Assembly (NCBI GenBank): GCA_020725525.1
Contig: DYEX01000065.1
Span: 1-43,936 of the forward strand
Direction of reading: 5' to 3'
Origin: Desulfovirgula sp.
GTDB lineage: Bacteria > Bacillota > Desulfotomaculia > Desulfotomaculales > Desulfovirgulaceae
Length of the DNA stretch: 43,936 nt
Part shown: in pieces, positions 23,255 through 31,802 of the stretch
How positions within the stretch are numbered: position 1 is the first letter of the stretch
Layout: each line of letters starts with the position of its first letter
Program-made: the position numbers and the translations under genes
Notes under the pieces: generated by a model
Database searches by the model: none
What the model saw: the letters and a program-made list of their open reading frames with translations, nothing else
Told to the model about the DNA's origin: nothing

Positions 23255-24391
23255 TTGTTTGACATTTCAGCTTTAGACAGGGTAATTAAAGATACTCTTG
23301 CCGCCATGGAAAATGGAAGGAGCCAGATTTTCGAGATCGCGGAGGCCACGCAGATTGAATGCAACCGCATCCAGCAAGAGTTGCAGCAGGTGATGGAGGA
23401 ACTGAGGAAGACCATCGACCAGGTGGATGATCTGGAAATAAGGGAGAAAAAGGCGCGCATTCACCTCATGGAAGTGAGCAGGGATTTCAAGCGCTACCGG
23501 GAGGAAGATATCAAAAGCGCCTACGAAACCGCCCAAAATTTACAACTCCGTTTACGCGACCTGCGCAATCAGGAAAAAATGCTCCGCTTCCGCCGGGATC
23601 AGCTGGAAATAAACTTAAGGCACATGAAAACCAGCCTGGCCAAAGTGGAAAGCACCCTTGCCCACCTGAGCACGGCCATTAACTACCTCAGCAACAACCT
23701 GCAGCAGGTGTCGCTGAAAATAGGGGAACTGCAGCAGCTCCACGATCTCGGGGTCAGCATCATCAGGGCCCAGGAAGAGGAACGCAAGCGCGTCGCCCGG
23801 GAAATACATGACGGACCCGCGCAAATGATGGCCAACATCGTCATGCGGGCAGAATTTTGTCTTAAACTGTTAGAAATCGATCCCGCCAGGTTGAAGGAAG
23901 AGCTCAATGCCCTGCGGGAGCTCGTCCGGCAAAGCCTGCAGGACGTGCGTAAAATCATCTTTGACCTGCGGCCGATGGTACTGGACGACTTGGGGCTGGT
24001 GGCGGCCTTAAAGCGTTATGTGGCCGATTTTCGGGAGCAGTACGGAATAGCCGCCGAATTTTCCTTTTTTGGACAGGACCGGCGACTCCCCGTTTCTACG
24101 GAGGTAACGTTATTCCGGATTGTCCAGGAGTGCCTGAATAACGTGCGCAAGCACGCGGAAGCCCGCAGCGTGCTGATTAAAATGGAGGTCCTGCCGGAGA
24201 GGGTAAACCTTTTGGTCAGGGATGACGGGAAAGGCTTTGATCTTGAGGAAGTAAAAAATAGCAGCCGCCCGGAAGGTTACGGGCTGATCAATATCCGCGA
24301 AAGGGCGCAGCTTCTAAACGGTTCTGTACAAATCAACACGGCTCCGGGCAGGGGGACTGCGGTATATGTAACGGTTCCGCTGCAGGAATAG
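23255..24391 (+). CDS. DegS-like cytoplasmic sensor histidine kinase
   Basis: 378 residues, TTG start. No membrane segment. The N-terminal half (about 1-165) is a long coiled coil (VMEELRKTIDQVDDLEIREKK..., YETAQNLQLRLRDLRNQEK) as in the DegS sensor domain. The HisKA_3 dimerisation helix has the phosphorylated His185 in EEERKRVAREIHDGPAQ. The ATPase domain (about 280-378) has ECLNNVRKHAEA (N box), VRDDGKGFDL and GYGLINIRERA. It would phosphorylate the response regulator encoded 63 bases downstream. In Bacillus, DegS responds to cytoplasmic or DNA-supercoiling signals through this kind of domain. Its placement just before a Flp pilus operon suggests it controls those genes. Confidence 0.92.
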   Translation: MFDISALDRVIKDTLAAMENGRSQIFEIAEATQIECNRIQQELQQVMEELRKTIDQVDDLEIREKKARIHLMEVSRDFKRYREEDIKSAYETAQNLQLRLRDLRNQEKMLRFRRDQLEINLRHMKTSLAKVESTLAHLSTAINYLSNNLQQVSLKIGELQQLHDLGVSIIRAQEEERKRVAREIHDGPAQMMANIVMRAEFCLKLLEIDPARLKEELNALRELVRQSLQDVRKIIFDLRPMVLDDLGLVAALKRYVADFREQYGIAAEFSFFGQDRRLPVSTEVTLFRIVQECLNNVRKHAEARSVLIKMEVLPERVNLLVRDDGKGFDLEEVKNSSRPEGYGLINIRERAQLLNGSVQINTAPGRGTAVYVTVPLQE

Positions 24392-24454
24392 CTGGAAGTG
24401 TTTTTCTAATTTATATTTTGTTCTTATAATCCTTATAGTAGAAAAGGAGTGGGG

Positions 24455-25096
24455 GTGCACTTGGCGATCAAGGTTGTTATTGCGGATGACCACCCTTTGA
24501 TCAGGGAGGGCTTGCGCAGGATTCTTTCGCTGGCGCCGGACGTGGTTATCGCCGGGGAAGCGGAAAGCGGGGAGCAGGCCGTAGAATTGACTCGCCGGAC
24601 GGGGGCGGACGTTGTACTCCTCGACGTCAATATGCCCGGCATGAACGGTATTACCGCCTGCAAGTTGATTAAAGCGGAAATGCCCGACACCAAAGTTATC
24701 GCTTTGACCATCCACGACCAGGAAGAATATATATTTGAGCTGATCCGGGCCGGGGTCTCGGCCTATCTGTTAAAGGACGTGAGCCCGGACAAATTGCTGG
24801 AAGCCATTTTGGGTGTAACCCGCGGGGAATCCTTTATTTCGCCCCGGCTGGCGGCGAAAGTTTTTCAGGAATTCAACCGCCGGACGGGGAAAGCGGGAAA
24901 TATCCTGACCAACCGGGAGCTGGAAATTCTCCAGCTGCTCGCCCAGGGGGAAAGCAACAAAAGCATCGCCCAAAAACTTTTCATCAGCGAAAAGACGGTG
25001 AAAAACCACCTGACCAATATCTTTCAAAAGTTAAACGTTAATGATCGAACGCAGGCGGTGCTTTACGCCATCAAAAACAAGCTGGTGCAGGTGTGA
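24455..25096 (+). CDS. DegU/NarL-family response regulator
   Basis: 213 residues from GTG 24455, five bases after AAAAGGAG; GTG 24449 and TTG 24461 are also in frame. The receiver domain (about 4-120) has the acidic pair Asp11/Asp12, the phospho-acceptor Asp57 (VVLLDVNMPG), and YLLKDVSP with the conserved Lys. The C-terminal LuxR-type helix-turn-helix (about 148-210) reads LTNRELEILQLLAQGESNKSIAQKLFISEKTVKNHL. It pairs with the kinase upstream. A TATAAT at 24425-24430 may give it a second promoter. Likely target: the Flp/Tad operon just downstream, where an inverted repeat precedes a promoter-like sequence. Confidence 0.92.
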   Translation: MHLAIKVVIADDHPLIREGLRRILSLAPDVVIAGEAESGEQAVELTRRTGADVVLLDVNMPGMNGITACKLIKAEMPDTKVIALTIHDQEEYIFELIRAGVSAYLLKDVSPDKLLEAILGVTRGESFISPRLAAKVFQEFNRRTGKAGNILTNRELEILQLLAQGESNKSIAQKLFISEKTVKNHLTNIFQKLNVNDRTQAVLYAIKNKLVQV

Positions 25097-25119
25097 AGGG
25101 GCATTTCGCTCTTTTTTTT
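25096..25119 (+). terminator. terminator of the two-component operon
   Basis: AAGGGGC (25096-25102) pairs with GCTCTTT (25108-25114) through five Watson-Crick and two G-U pairs, and runs into a stretch of nine T. It begins at the last base of the stop codon. Confidence 0.5.
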
Positions 25120-25125
25120 TGGGAC

Positions 25126-25152
25126 TTTGGTCCTATGGAAATTAAGACCAAA
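25126..25152 (+). promoter_or_regulatory. inverted repeat upstream of the pilus promoter, candidate activator site
   Basis: TTTGGTC (25126-25132) and GACCAAA (25146-25152) form a perfect 7-bp dyad with a 13-base centre. It ends nine bases before the putative -35 of the pilin operon, a position suited to an activator such as the adjacent LuxR-type regulator. It could instead be a second hairpin of the upstream terminator. Confidence 0.4.
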
Positions 25153-25160
25153 ATCACAAC

Positions 25161-25190
25161 TTGAAATGAGACGCCTGTGCGATGTGTAAA
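25161..25190 (+). promoter_or_regulatory. putative sigmaA promoter of the flp/tad operon
   Basis: TTGAAA (25161-25166) and TGTAAA (25185-25190) with an 18-base spacer. The -10 is weak, which fits a promoter that needs an activator. The pilin gene starts about 50 bases downstream. Confidence 0.35.
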
Positions 25191-25240
25191 AAGTCTAACG
25201 GTGGTAGAATCAGAAGAAAAAGAAAGGATGGTGTTTTTGC

Positions 25241-25420
25241 ATGCGGAATTTAGTGACCCGTCTGGTGAAGGAAGAGAGCGGGCAGGGGATGGCCGAGTAC
25301 GGGCTGATCCTGGCACTGGTGGCCATTGCGGCCATTACGGCCTTAACGGCTTTGTCGGGCGGTATCGACAAAATCTTGAGCAAAGTTGGCAAAACACTTG
25401 AGGACTCTGCTGCCGACTAA
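25241..25420 (+). CDS. flp: Flp-type pilin precursor
   Basis: 59-residue type IVb pilin subunit. A short basic leader ends with EESG, followed by QGMAEYGLILALVAIAAI. Cleavage after Gly14 would put Glu and Tyr at +5 and +6, the Flp signature. The mature part is about 45 residues: one hydrophobic helix, then GGIDKILSKVGKTLEDSAAD. A prepilin peptidase gene follows 33 bases later and would process it. AAAGGATGGTG lies about ten bases before the ATG. It is the first gene of the tad operon and the main structural subunit of the adhesive pilus. Confidence 0.93.
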   Translation: MRNLVTRLVKEESGQGMAEYGLILALVAIAAITALTALSGGIDKILSKVGKTLEDSAAD

Positions 25421-25453
25421 GGCGGTTCGGGCGGCTAACTATGCCGGAGCACA

Positions 25454-25984
25454 ATGATGGTTTCTTTTGACATTCTCGTGATCGCACTTACGGCCATCTG
25501 CCTGTACACGGATCTGCGCTGGAACAAAATATACAATAAAGTGTTGTTGCCCTTTGCCCTCATCGGCGTCATCATGCAGCTATATTTCCATGGTCTTAAG
25601 GGCCTGGCGGAGGGGATGGCCGGTTTTTTGACCGGCCTGTTGCTTCTCTTGATCCCCTTTGCCGTACGCCAGATGGGAGCGGGAGATGTCAAGCTGCTGG
25701 CCACGATCGGGATGATCAAGGGGCCGCAATTTACCCTTTTCGTTTTTGGGGGCGCGGCGCTGGCCGGCGGCCTGATGTCCTGTGTTTTGCTGATCAGGCA
25801 GGAGCGCCTGCTTTCCTCCCTGCGGGCGATCGGATGCGCTGCCCTCCTTCGCCTTGCCCGGGTTCCCGCCCCGTACGCCTTAACTCCCCTGGAACAGGCC
25901 GCGCCGGGTGACGCGATTCCCTTCGGGGCCGCCATTTTTGCAGGCGTTTTTGCGGCCTATCTGTTTCCGTTTATTTTGAGGTGA
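25454..25984 (+). CDS. tadV: Flp prepilin peptidase (TadV/CpaA, A24 aspartic protease)
   Basis: 176 residues, about five membrane helices. The two catalytic aspartates are visible: YTDLRWNKIYN (Asp20) and MGAGDVKLLATIG (Asp77, the GxGD motif). It lacks the N-terminal methylase domain of PilD, as expected for the short Flp-type peptidases. It removes the leader from Flp and from the TadE-type pseudopilin. CGGAG lies just before the ATG. The stop overlaps the ribosome site of the next gene, indicating translational coupling. Confidence 0.9.
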   Translation: MMVSFDILVIALTAICLYTDLRWNKIYNKVLLPFALIGVIMQLYFHGLKGLAEGMAGFLTGLLLLLIPFAVRQMGAGDVKLLATIGMIKGPQFTLFVFGGAALAGGLMSCVLLIRQERLLSSLRAIGCAALLRLARVPAPYALTPLEQAAPGDAIPFGAAIFAGVFAAYLFPFILR

Positions 25985-25992
25985 GCTGCCGG

Positions 25993-26382
25993 ATGTGGAA
26001 AAGGATTATCCGCTCTCAAAAAGGACAGGCCATGGTGGAACTGGCCCTGTTGCTTCCGGTGTTGCTGTTGATTTTAGGGGGAATTATTGAATTCGGGCGC
26101 ATTTTCCATGCTTATCTGGTGATCACCGGTGCCAGCCGCGAGGGTGCCCGGGTCGCCGTGGTGGGGGAAACTTACGATGGGGTGCGCGAGAAGGTAATCG
26201 CTTCTGCACCGTCGCTGGACGCCAATTCCCTGGATGTTTTGCTGGAACCCGAGAGTTACGGGCGGGGGGACATGCTCACAGTGACGGTGACTTATCCCGT
26301 GGACCTGGTCATTCCCCTGATCAGTGCGTTGCTGCCGGACCCCTTCACCATTAAAGCCGCTACCACGATGCGGGTGGAATGA
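25993..26382 (+). CDS. tadE: TadE-like pseudopilin
   Basis: 129 residues from ATG 25993, with GAGGTGA upstream; GTG 25981 also lies in frame. The start SQKGQAMVELALLLPVLLLILGGIIEFGRIFHAYL gives a class-III prepilin-like leader, the conserved Glu, and one membrane helix. ASREGARVAVV follows, as in the TadE domain. The rest is a small extracytoplasmic beta domain ending YPVDLVIPL...AATTMRVE. TadE-type pseudopilins help assemble Flp pili at the membrane. Confidence 0.9.
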   Translation: MWKRIIRSQKGQAMVELALLLPVLLLILGGIIEFGRIFHAYLVITGASREGARVAVVGETYDGVREKVIASAPSLDANSLDVLLEPESYGRGDMLTVTVTYPVDLVIPLISALLPDPFTIKAATTMRVE

Positions 26383-26395
26383 AAGGAGCCTGCCG

Positions 26396-27331
26396 ATGAT
26401 TAAAAAAGCTCTTTCCCGGCTGGCGGCGGATGAAAGGGGCGGCGCTTTCGTTCTGGTTTCCCTGATGATGCTGGGCCTGCTCGGGTTTGCCGCCCTGGTC
26501 ACTGATTTCGGCCTGTATACCTTAAACAAGCAGCGCCTGATTAACGCCGTGGACGCCGCGGCGCTGGCAGGAGCCGCGGAACTGTCTCCAGCCGGGAACG
26601 GCGACGAAGCGGTCGCCAAAAGCTGCGCCGAGCAATACGCGCTGCAAAACGGGGCCGATCCCGCAGGGCTGACGGTTTCTATTTCCACCAGCCCGTCCGG
26701 GCTGAAGGTGGTTGAGGTAACCGCCGGGAAAGAAGTGGACTTCATCCTGGCCCGGCTGCTGGGGTATACATCCGGAAAAGTGCAGGCCGCCGCTTCCGCC
26801 GCCGTGGCGGGAGTTACCTCCTGCCGGGGGGTTGCCCCCTTGCTGGTGCCCAAACAGAACTTTCAATTTGGAAAAAGGTACACTTTAAAATACGGAGATC
26901 CCGCCTTTCCCGGAAATTTCGGCGCCCTGGCCCTGGGCGGCACCGGGGCGAGCACTTACCGGCAGAACTTGATTTATGGATACAGCGGTGAGATCGCGGT
27001 AGGAGACATGGTCACGACCGAGCCGGGCAACATGAGCGGTCCTACCGAGGGTATCAACGAGCGGCTGGCCCGCTGCAAAAACAACTGCACGGTGGACCAT
27101 TTTGAGCCGGGCTGCCCGAAAATCCTGATTATTCCCGTTTACAATCCCAGCGGTACGCTCCACGGGAGAAGCCAGGTAAAAGTAGAGGGTTTTGCCGCCT
27201 TTTTGGTGGACCGGGCCGATTCAGAAAAAGACGAAATACACGGGTATTTTATTTGCACCACGGTGGAAGGAGAGGCGGATTTTTCCCGGCCTCCGGATAC
27301 CGGCCTTTATGCGGTGAGGTTGCTGGAGTAG
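26396..27331 (+). CDS. tadG: TadG-like pilus assembly protein
   Basis: 311 residues from ATG 26396, seven bases after AAAGGAG. The N-terminus RLAADERGGAFVLVSLMMLGLLGFAALVTDFGLYTLNKQRLINAVDAAALAGA is the TadG/Tad-domain signature: one membrane helix, then a helix that packs outside. A Cys-containing extracytoplasmic domain follows (SCRGVAPLLVP, RCKNNCTVDHFEPGCPKI, FICTT) that may form disulfides. It is shorter than typical TadG and has no von Willebrand A domain that I can see. Third in the operon after the peptidase; it probably anchors or caps the pilus. Confidence 0.82.
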   Translation: MIKKALSRLAADERGGAFVLVSLMMLGLLGFAALVTDFGLYTLNKQRLINAVDAAALAGAAELSPAGNGDEAVAKSCAEQYALQNGADPAGLTVSISTSPSGLKVVEVTAGKEVDFILARLLGYTSGKVQAAASAAVAGVTSCRGVAPLLVPKQNFQFGKRYTLKYGDPAFPGNFGALALGGTGASTYRQNLIYGYSGEIAVGDMVTTEPGNMSGPTEGINERLARCKNNCTVDHFEPGCPKILIIPVYNPSGTLHGRSQVKVEGFAAFLVDRADSEKDEIHGYFICTTVEGEADFSRPPDTGLYAVRLLE

Positions 27332-27367
27332 CCCGGGCAGTGAACAGCGTGAAGGGGGGCTTTTCGC

Positions 27368-28093
27368 TTGTTGCGCGGGAAAGTTAACCTGTTCCTTATC
27401 CTGGCCGTGGTTTTTGGCCTTGTGGCAGCGTATGGAGTTTATACCTATCTTCAGCAGTTAAAGGCCACCTACCGGAGCACCGGTGATTTTCGACCGGTGG
27501 TCCTGGCCCGGGAAAAAATCCCGCCCCAGACAAAGATTACGGAAAATATGCTGGAGGTCAAGGAGATACCGTCTTCTTACATCCATAAGGAAGCGCTTGT
27601 GAAGCGGGAAGAAGTGGTGGGCAAAATTACCACCACCGTAATCTATCCCGGGGAGCAGATTTTGAAGACGAAAATAGCCGGACCCAAAGATCCTTCCCAG
27701 GGGTTGGCCTTTCTGGTCAGTCCCGGCAAAAGGGCGGCCACCATTGCCGTCAACGATGTTTCCGGCGTCGCCGGGCTCTTACGGCCCGGGGACAGGGTGG
27801 ACGTGGCGGGTACGGTGGACGTGCCTTCAGGAGGCGCCAGGGAAACTGTTACTTCCCTGCTCATTCAAAATGTAAATGTTTTGGCCGTCAACCAGTCCGC
27901 GGACCCGAACCCGGTCAAAAACAACAATAAGTCCGTGCAGATGCAAACGGTTACTCTGGAGGTTACCCCGCAACAGGCACAGACGCTGATCCTGGCCGCC
28001 GAAAGGGGGTCCGTTCGCCTGCTGCTGCGTTCACCCGGTGATGGAGCGGAAGTGGCCCTCCCGTCTGCCCGGCTGGGAAATCTCGTACGCTAG
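27368..28093 (+). CDS. cpaB: CpaB/RcpC-type Flp pilus assembly protein (SAF domain)
   Basis: 241 residues, TTG start after GAAGGGGGGC. One N-terminal membrane segment (about 7-25) is followed by a SAF domain (about 42-106, PVVLAREKIPPQTKITENMLEVKEIP ... GEQILKTKI) and the RcpC domain (about 120-235, GKRAATIAVNDVSGVAGLLRPGDRVDV, VTLEVTPQQAQTLILAAERGSVRLLLR). In Gram-negative bacteria CpaB works with the outer-membrane secretin; here, without a secretin gene in the operon, it probably stabilises the pilus in the cell wall. Confidence 0.92.
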   Translation: MLRGKVNLFLILAVVFGLVAAYGVYTYLQQLKATYRSTGDFRPVVLAREKIPPQTKITENMLEVKEIPSSYIHKEALVKREEVVGKITTTVIYPGEQILKTKIAGPKDPSQGLAFLVSPGKRAATIAVNDVSGVAGLLRPGDRVDVAGTVDVPSGGARETVTSLLIQNVNVLAVNQSADPNPVKNNNKSVQMQTVTLEVTPQQAQTLILAAERGSVRLLLRSPGDGAEVALPSARLGNLVR

Positions 28094-28120
28094 CTTTCCT
28101 GATTCGGGAGGTGAGTTAAT

Positions 28121-29398
28121 TTGGAGACGACCAGAGTTTTAATTGCCGACGACATTGCCGGCACCAGGGAGGACATTAAACGCCTTCTTTACTTCGAGGA
28201 AGATATCAAAGTAGTGGGGGAAGCCGCCGACGGGGAGGAAGCCCTGCGCCTCACCGAAACCCTGCAGCCGGATGTGGTTTTGATGGATATCAACATGCCC
28301 AGGATGGACGGTATCCAGGCGACGGAGCTGATCTCAATGCAGTTTCCGGAAGTTGCCGTGGTGATCATTTCCATCCAGGGGGAACAGGAATACCTGCGCA
28401 AGGCCATGGCTGCGGGGGCGCGTGATTACCTGGTCAAGCCCTTTAACAGCAGCGAGCTGGCCGAAACAATCCGCAGGGCAGGTGCTTTTCATAAGAAAAG
28501 GCAGGTTCATTTTAGCGGCGGGCAGGTTGCCGGCGCCCCCCCGCAACCGGCCCGCATCCCCGGCAAAGTGGTCACTCTTTTCAGCACCAAAGGCGGCGTA
28601 GGGCGCACTACCCTGGCCTGCAACCTGGCCGTCGCCCTGGCCCAGGGGACGGGCCAAAAGGTGGTTCTGGTTGATCTGGATCTGGCGGGCGGGGACGCGG
28701 CGGTGCTCCTGAATATGCCCACCAAAGGAACCGTCACCGAAGTAATTCAGGAACCTGATTACACGGACCCCTCCCTTCTGGAGAGCTATCTTGCCCCCCA
28801 CTTTTCGGGGATCAATGCTCTGCTGTCCCCAGCCGACCCGGAGCAGGCAGAAACGGTTACGGGAGCACAGGTGACGGCAATTTTGCAAACTTTAAAGAAA
28901 AGTTATGACTACGTGGTGGTGGATACTTGCGCTTACTTAAATGAGGTGGTTGTTGGCACCCTGGAAGCCGCCGATCAGGTTCTCGTCCTGGTTACCCAGG
29001 ATCTGCCGGCCTTGAAACACGCGCGCCTGAACATCGATATTCTCGAACGCTTGAACTTTCATAACAAAATAAAGCTCGTTATGAACAAGACCCGCCCGGA
29101 TGTGCTCAAACCAAGCGAGCTCGAAAAAAGCTTGAATTTTTCCCTCTGGCACGCCGTGCCTGACGAAGAGAAAATCGTCCTGCCCTCCATCAACAGGGGA
29201 ATGCCCTTCGTTCTGGCCGAGGCGGGGAGCGCCATCAGCCAGAGCATATTTGAGCTGGCCGGGTTGCTGTCGCGCGGGGAGGAAGAAGCGGCCGGAAAAG
29301 GCAGGATTGTTCCGGAAAGCCGCGCCGATTATCGTGAGCGGAAGTCGCTGTTGGGCAAGTTTTTCAAAACATCCGCGAAAGCCGTTTCGTTAAGATAG
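28121..29398 (+). CDS. tadZ: TadZ/CpaE-type protein: receiver domain plus ParA/MinD-like ATPase
   Basis: 425 residues from TTG 28121, preceded by GGGAGGTGAG. The receiver domain (about 3-120) is intact: Asp10/Asp11, phospho-acceptor Asp56 (VVLMDINMP), VIISIQG and YLVKPFN with the Lys. Many TadZ/CpaE receivers are degenerate, so this one may really be phosphorylated. The ParA-like ATPase (about 147-385) has the deviant P-loop STKGGVGRTT, with Arg at the position of the usual second Lys, then VLVDLDLAGGDAAVLL and VVVDTCAYLNE. TadZ localises the pilus machine at the pole. No histidine kinase is encoded beside it, so the DegS-like kinase upstream is a possible partner. Confidence 0.9.
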   Translation: METTRVLIADDIAGTREDIKRLLYFEEDIKVVGEAADGEEALRLTETLQPDVVLMDINMPRMDGIQATELISMQFPEVAVVIISIQGEQEYLRKAMAAGARDYLVKPFNSSELAETIRRAGAFHKKRQVHFSGGQVAGAPPQPARIPGKVVTLFSTKGGVGRTTLACNLAVALAQGTGQKVVLVDLDLAGGDAAVLLNMPTKGTVTEVIQEPDYTDPSLLESYLAPHFSGINALLSPADPEQAETVTGAQVTAILQTLKKSYDYVVVDTCAYLNEVVVGTLEAADQVLVLVTQDLPALKHARLNIDILERLNFHNKIKLVMNKTRPDVLKPSELEKSLNFSLWHAVPDEEKIVLPSINRGMPFVLAEAGSAISQSIFELAGLLSRGEEEAAGKGRIVPESRADYRERKSLLGKFFKTSAKAVSLR

Positions 29399-29414
29399 GA
29401 GAGAGGTGATTGGG

Positions 29415-30794
29415 GTGTCCCTTTTTGCGAGGTTTGAGCAGAAGAACAGGAGAACTTTTGAACCCGGCGGAGCTGTACAGGCAAATAAAAGCATTCAGCC
29501 TCCCAGGCAGGCTTATTCCGCTCCCCCCAAAGACCCCTTCCAGGACCTTAAAATCGACCTGCACAAGAAAGTTATTGCCGAACTGGCGGAACTGCCCCAG
29601 GAGAAAAGAGACCGCCGCGAACCGGTGGCCGAAAGGATCGGGGACCTGGTCGGCAGATTGATTGATGAATCCGGGCGGCACGTCTCCCGTTCCGACCGCC
29701 AGCGGATCATCAATGAGATTATCGATGAAGCGATTGGTTTTGGCCCGATCACCTCCCTGTTGAAAGACCCGGAAGTTACGGAAATTATGGTCAACGGGCC
29801 GCATCAGGTCTACGTGGAGCGGGGGGGCAGGCTGGAGCTCACTCCCATTACTTTCCGGGACGACCAGCACGTAATGCACGTGATTGAAAAAATCGTGGCC
29901 CCTCTGGGGCGAAGAATAGACGAGAGCTCCCCCATGGTCGACGCCCGGTTGCCGGACGGCTCCCGGGTCAACGCCATTATTCCTCCCCTGGCCTTGAACG
30001 GGCCTACCATTACCATCCGTAAATTTTTTCAGGATCCGCTCACGGTGGAAAATCTGCTGTCGCTGGGCACCCTTACGGAAGAAATGGCCCTTTTCCTGGA
30101 AGCGTGTGTGCGTGCGCGCCTGAACATGATTGTCTCCGGAGGCACGGGAAGCGGGAAGACAAGCATGCTGAATATTCTCTCCTCTTTTATCCCGGCCGAT
30201 GAGCGGATCATTACCATTGAGGACGCGGCCGAATTGCAGCTGCGCCAGGAGCATGTCGTCACCCTGGAAAGCCGTCCCGCAAATATGGAAGGGCGGGGGG
30301 AGGTAACCATCCGGGACCTGGTGCGCAACGCTTTGCGGATGCGCCCGGACCGCATCATCGTGGGTGAGGTGCGCAGCGGCGAAGCGCTGGACATGCTGCA
30401 GGCCATGAACACGGGGCATGACGGCTCTTTGACCACCGGGCACGCCAATTCCCCCCGGGACATTCTTTCGCGCCTGGAAACCATGGTGCTGATGGCGGGG
30501 GTGGACTTGCCCGTGCGTGCCATCAGGGAACAGATTTCCTCGGCCCTCGATGTGATCGTGCACATGGCGCGCCTTAAGGACGGGTCCCGAAAAGTCACCC
30601 ACATTACGGAAGTACAGGGGATGGAAGGGGACGTGATCGTCCTCCAGGATCTTTTTCTTTTCGAGCAGACGGGCGTGGACGGCAACGGAAAAATACTCGG
30701 CCGGTTCCGGGCCACCGGGATCAGGCCAAAATTTATAGACCGCCTGGAAGTGTGCGGGATCGAGCTGCCGCCGAATATTTTCTGGCTGCGCTAA
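29415..30794 (+). CDS. tadA: TadA/CpaF pilus assembly ATPase
   Basis: 459 residues from GTG 29415 after GAGAGGTGAT; GTG 29406 is also possible. The N-terminal helical domain (about 45-130, KVIAELAELPQEKRDRREPVAERIGDLV) precedes the secretion ATPase core with Walker A SGGTGSGKTSMLN (about 240), the Asp box ITIEDAAELQL, Walker B-type DRIIVGEVRSGEALDMLQAMNTGHDG, and the His box TTGHANSPRDILSRLE. It is a hexameric cytoplasmic motor that powers pilin assembly with TadB and TadC. The C-terminal extension after residue 400 is family-typical. Confidence 0.95.
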   Translation: MSLFARFEQKNRRTFEPGGAVQANKSIQPPRQAYSAPPKDPFQDLKIDLHKKVIAELAELPQEKRDRREPVAERIGDLVGRLIDESGRHVSRSDRQRIINEIIDEAIGFGPITSLLKDPEVTEIMVNGPHQVYVERGGRLELTPITFRDDQHVMHVIEKIVAPLGRRIDESSPMVDARLPDGSRVNAIIPPLALNGPTITIRKFFQDPLTVENLLSLGTLTEEMALFLEACVRARLNMIVSGGTGSGKTSMLNILSSFIPADERIITIEDAAELQLRQEHVVTLESRPANMEGRGEVTIRDLVRNALRMRPDRIIVGEVRSGEALDMLQAMNTGHDGSLTTGHANSPRDILSRLETMVLMAGVDLPVRAIREQISSALDVIVHMARLKDGSRKVTHITEVQGMEGDVIVLQDLFLFEQTGVDGNGKILGRFRATGIRPKFIDRLEVCGIELPPNIFWLR

Positions 30795-30807
30795 AGGAGT
30801 GGGTGGC

Positions 30808-31782
30808 GTGGATTTAAAGGTTATTGCCCTTTTTACTTTTCTGGCCGTAGCGTTGCTTGCGCCGGGGCTGCAGCAACTCATCCTGGCCCGGAAGAAGTTT
30901 ATCACCGACCGGCTAAAAGAACTGGCCGGGCGGGGAGGCCCGGACGGAAACGGCCGGATGGAAAAGATTAATCAAGACCTGCGCCATAACTTCTTTAAAT
31001 CGCTGCTCGCCCACGCGGGCCGGTTGTCCCCGCGGGTGTTGAGTATGGCCGCGGACAGGCGGCTGGCCGAAGCTGATCTGCCTTTCAAAGGAGAAGAATT
31101 TGTCGCCCTGGCCGCGTTTTGCGCGGCCGGGGGAGGTGTTATCGCTGTTGCGCTGACCGGGCGCCCGGAGCTGGCCGTGATGGCTGCGCTGGCCGCCGGG
31201 GCGGCGCCTTTCTGGCTGGTAAAGGCAATCGCCAGAAGACGGGTGATGCTTTTTAACGGTCAGATTGCCGATACTCTTTTAATCATGGCCAACTCTTTGC
31301 GCGCCGGCTTTAGTTTTATGCAGGCCATCGAAGTGGTCCAGCGGGAGATGCCGCCGCCCATCGGGCGGGAATTTGGACGCACTTTTCGGGAGTTGAGCCT
31401 GGGCACGCCGGTGGAGGAGGCGTTGACCAGCCTGGTCAAAAGAGTGAAAAGCGAAGACCTGTCCCTGGTGGTTACCGCCGTGCTCATCCAGCGGCAGGTG
31501 GGAGGGAACCTGGCCGAGGTGCTGGATAAGATTGCCCGGACCATCCAGGAAAGGGTGCGTATTCAGGGGGAAATCCGTGCTCTGACCGCCCAGGGACGCC
31601 TTTCCGGAACAATCATCAGTGTGTTGCCCGTATTCCTGGTTGTTGTCATGCTGCTCATCAATCCCGGGTATATCAGTGTCCTGTTTACCCATCCCACCGG
31701 GCGAATGATGCTGGGCGCGGCGGTGCTGGCCGAGCTGTTGGGATGGATTTTAATTAAAAGGATCGTCCGCATAAGCGTTTGA
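30808..31782 (+). CDS. tadB: TadB, pilus assembly membrane platform protein
   Basis: 324 residues from GTG 30808, eight bases after AAAGGAG. Membrane helix near the N-terminus, a basic cytoplasmic region, two helices at about 95-135, then the type II secretion F domain (about 150-275: IADTLLIMANSLRAGFSFMQAIEVVQREMPPPIGREF, LVVTAVLIQRQVGGNLAEVLDKIARTIQERVRI) and C-terminal helices (about 270-324). With TadC it forms the inner-membrane platform turned by TadA. The genes on both sides are its functional partners. Confidence 0.93.
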   Translation: MDLKVIALFTFLAVALLAPGLQQLILARKKFITDRLKELAGRGGPDGNGRMEKINQDLRHNFFKSLLAHAGRLSPRVLSMAADRRLAEADLPFKGEEFVALAAFCAAGGGVIAVALTGRPELAVMAALAAGAAPFWLVKAIARRRVMLFNGQIADTLLIMANSLRAGFSFMQAIEVVQREMPPPIGREFGRTFRELSLGTPVEEALTSLVKRVKSEDLSLVVTAVLIQRQVGGNLAEVLDKIARTIQERVRIQGEIRALTAQGRLSGTIISVLPVFLVVVMLLINPGYISVLFTHPTGRMMLGAAVLAELLGWILIKRIVRISV

Positions 31783-31802
31783 CAGGAAGGGGTTGTTTAT
31801 TG

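Noticed and set aside
29364-30905. 513-residue open frame on the minus strand across tadA
   Set aside because: It is the mirror frame of a GC-rich, strongly supported ATPase gene and encodes no recognisable domain; a side effect of codon bias.
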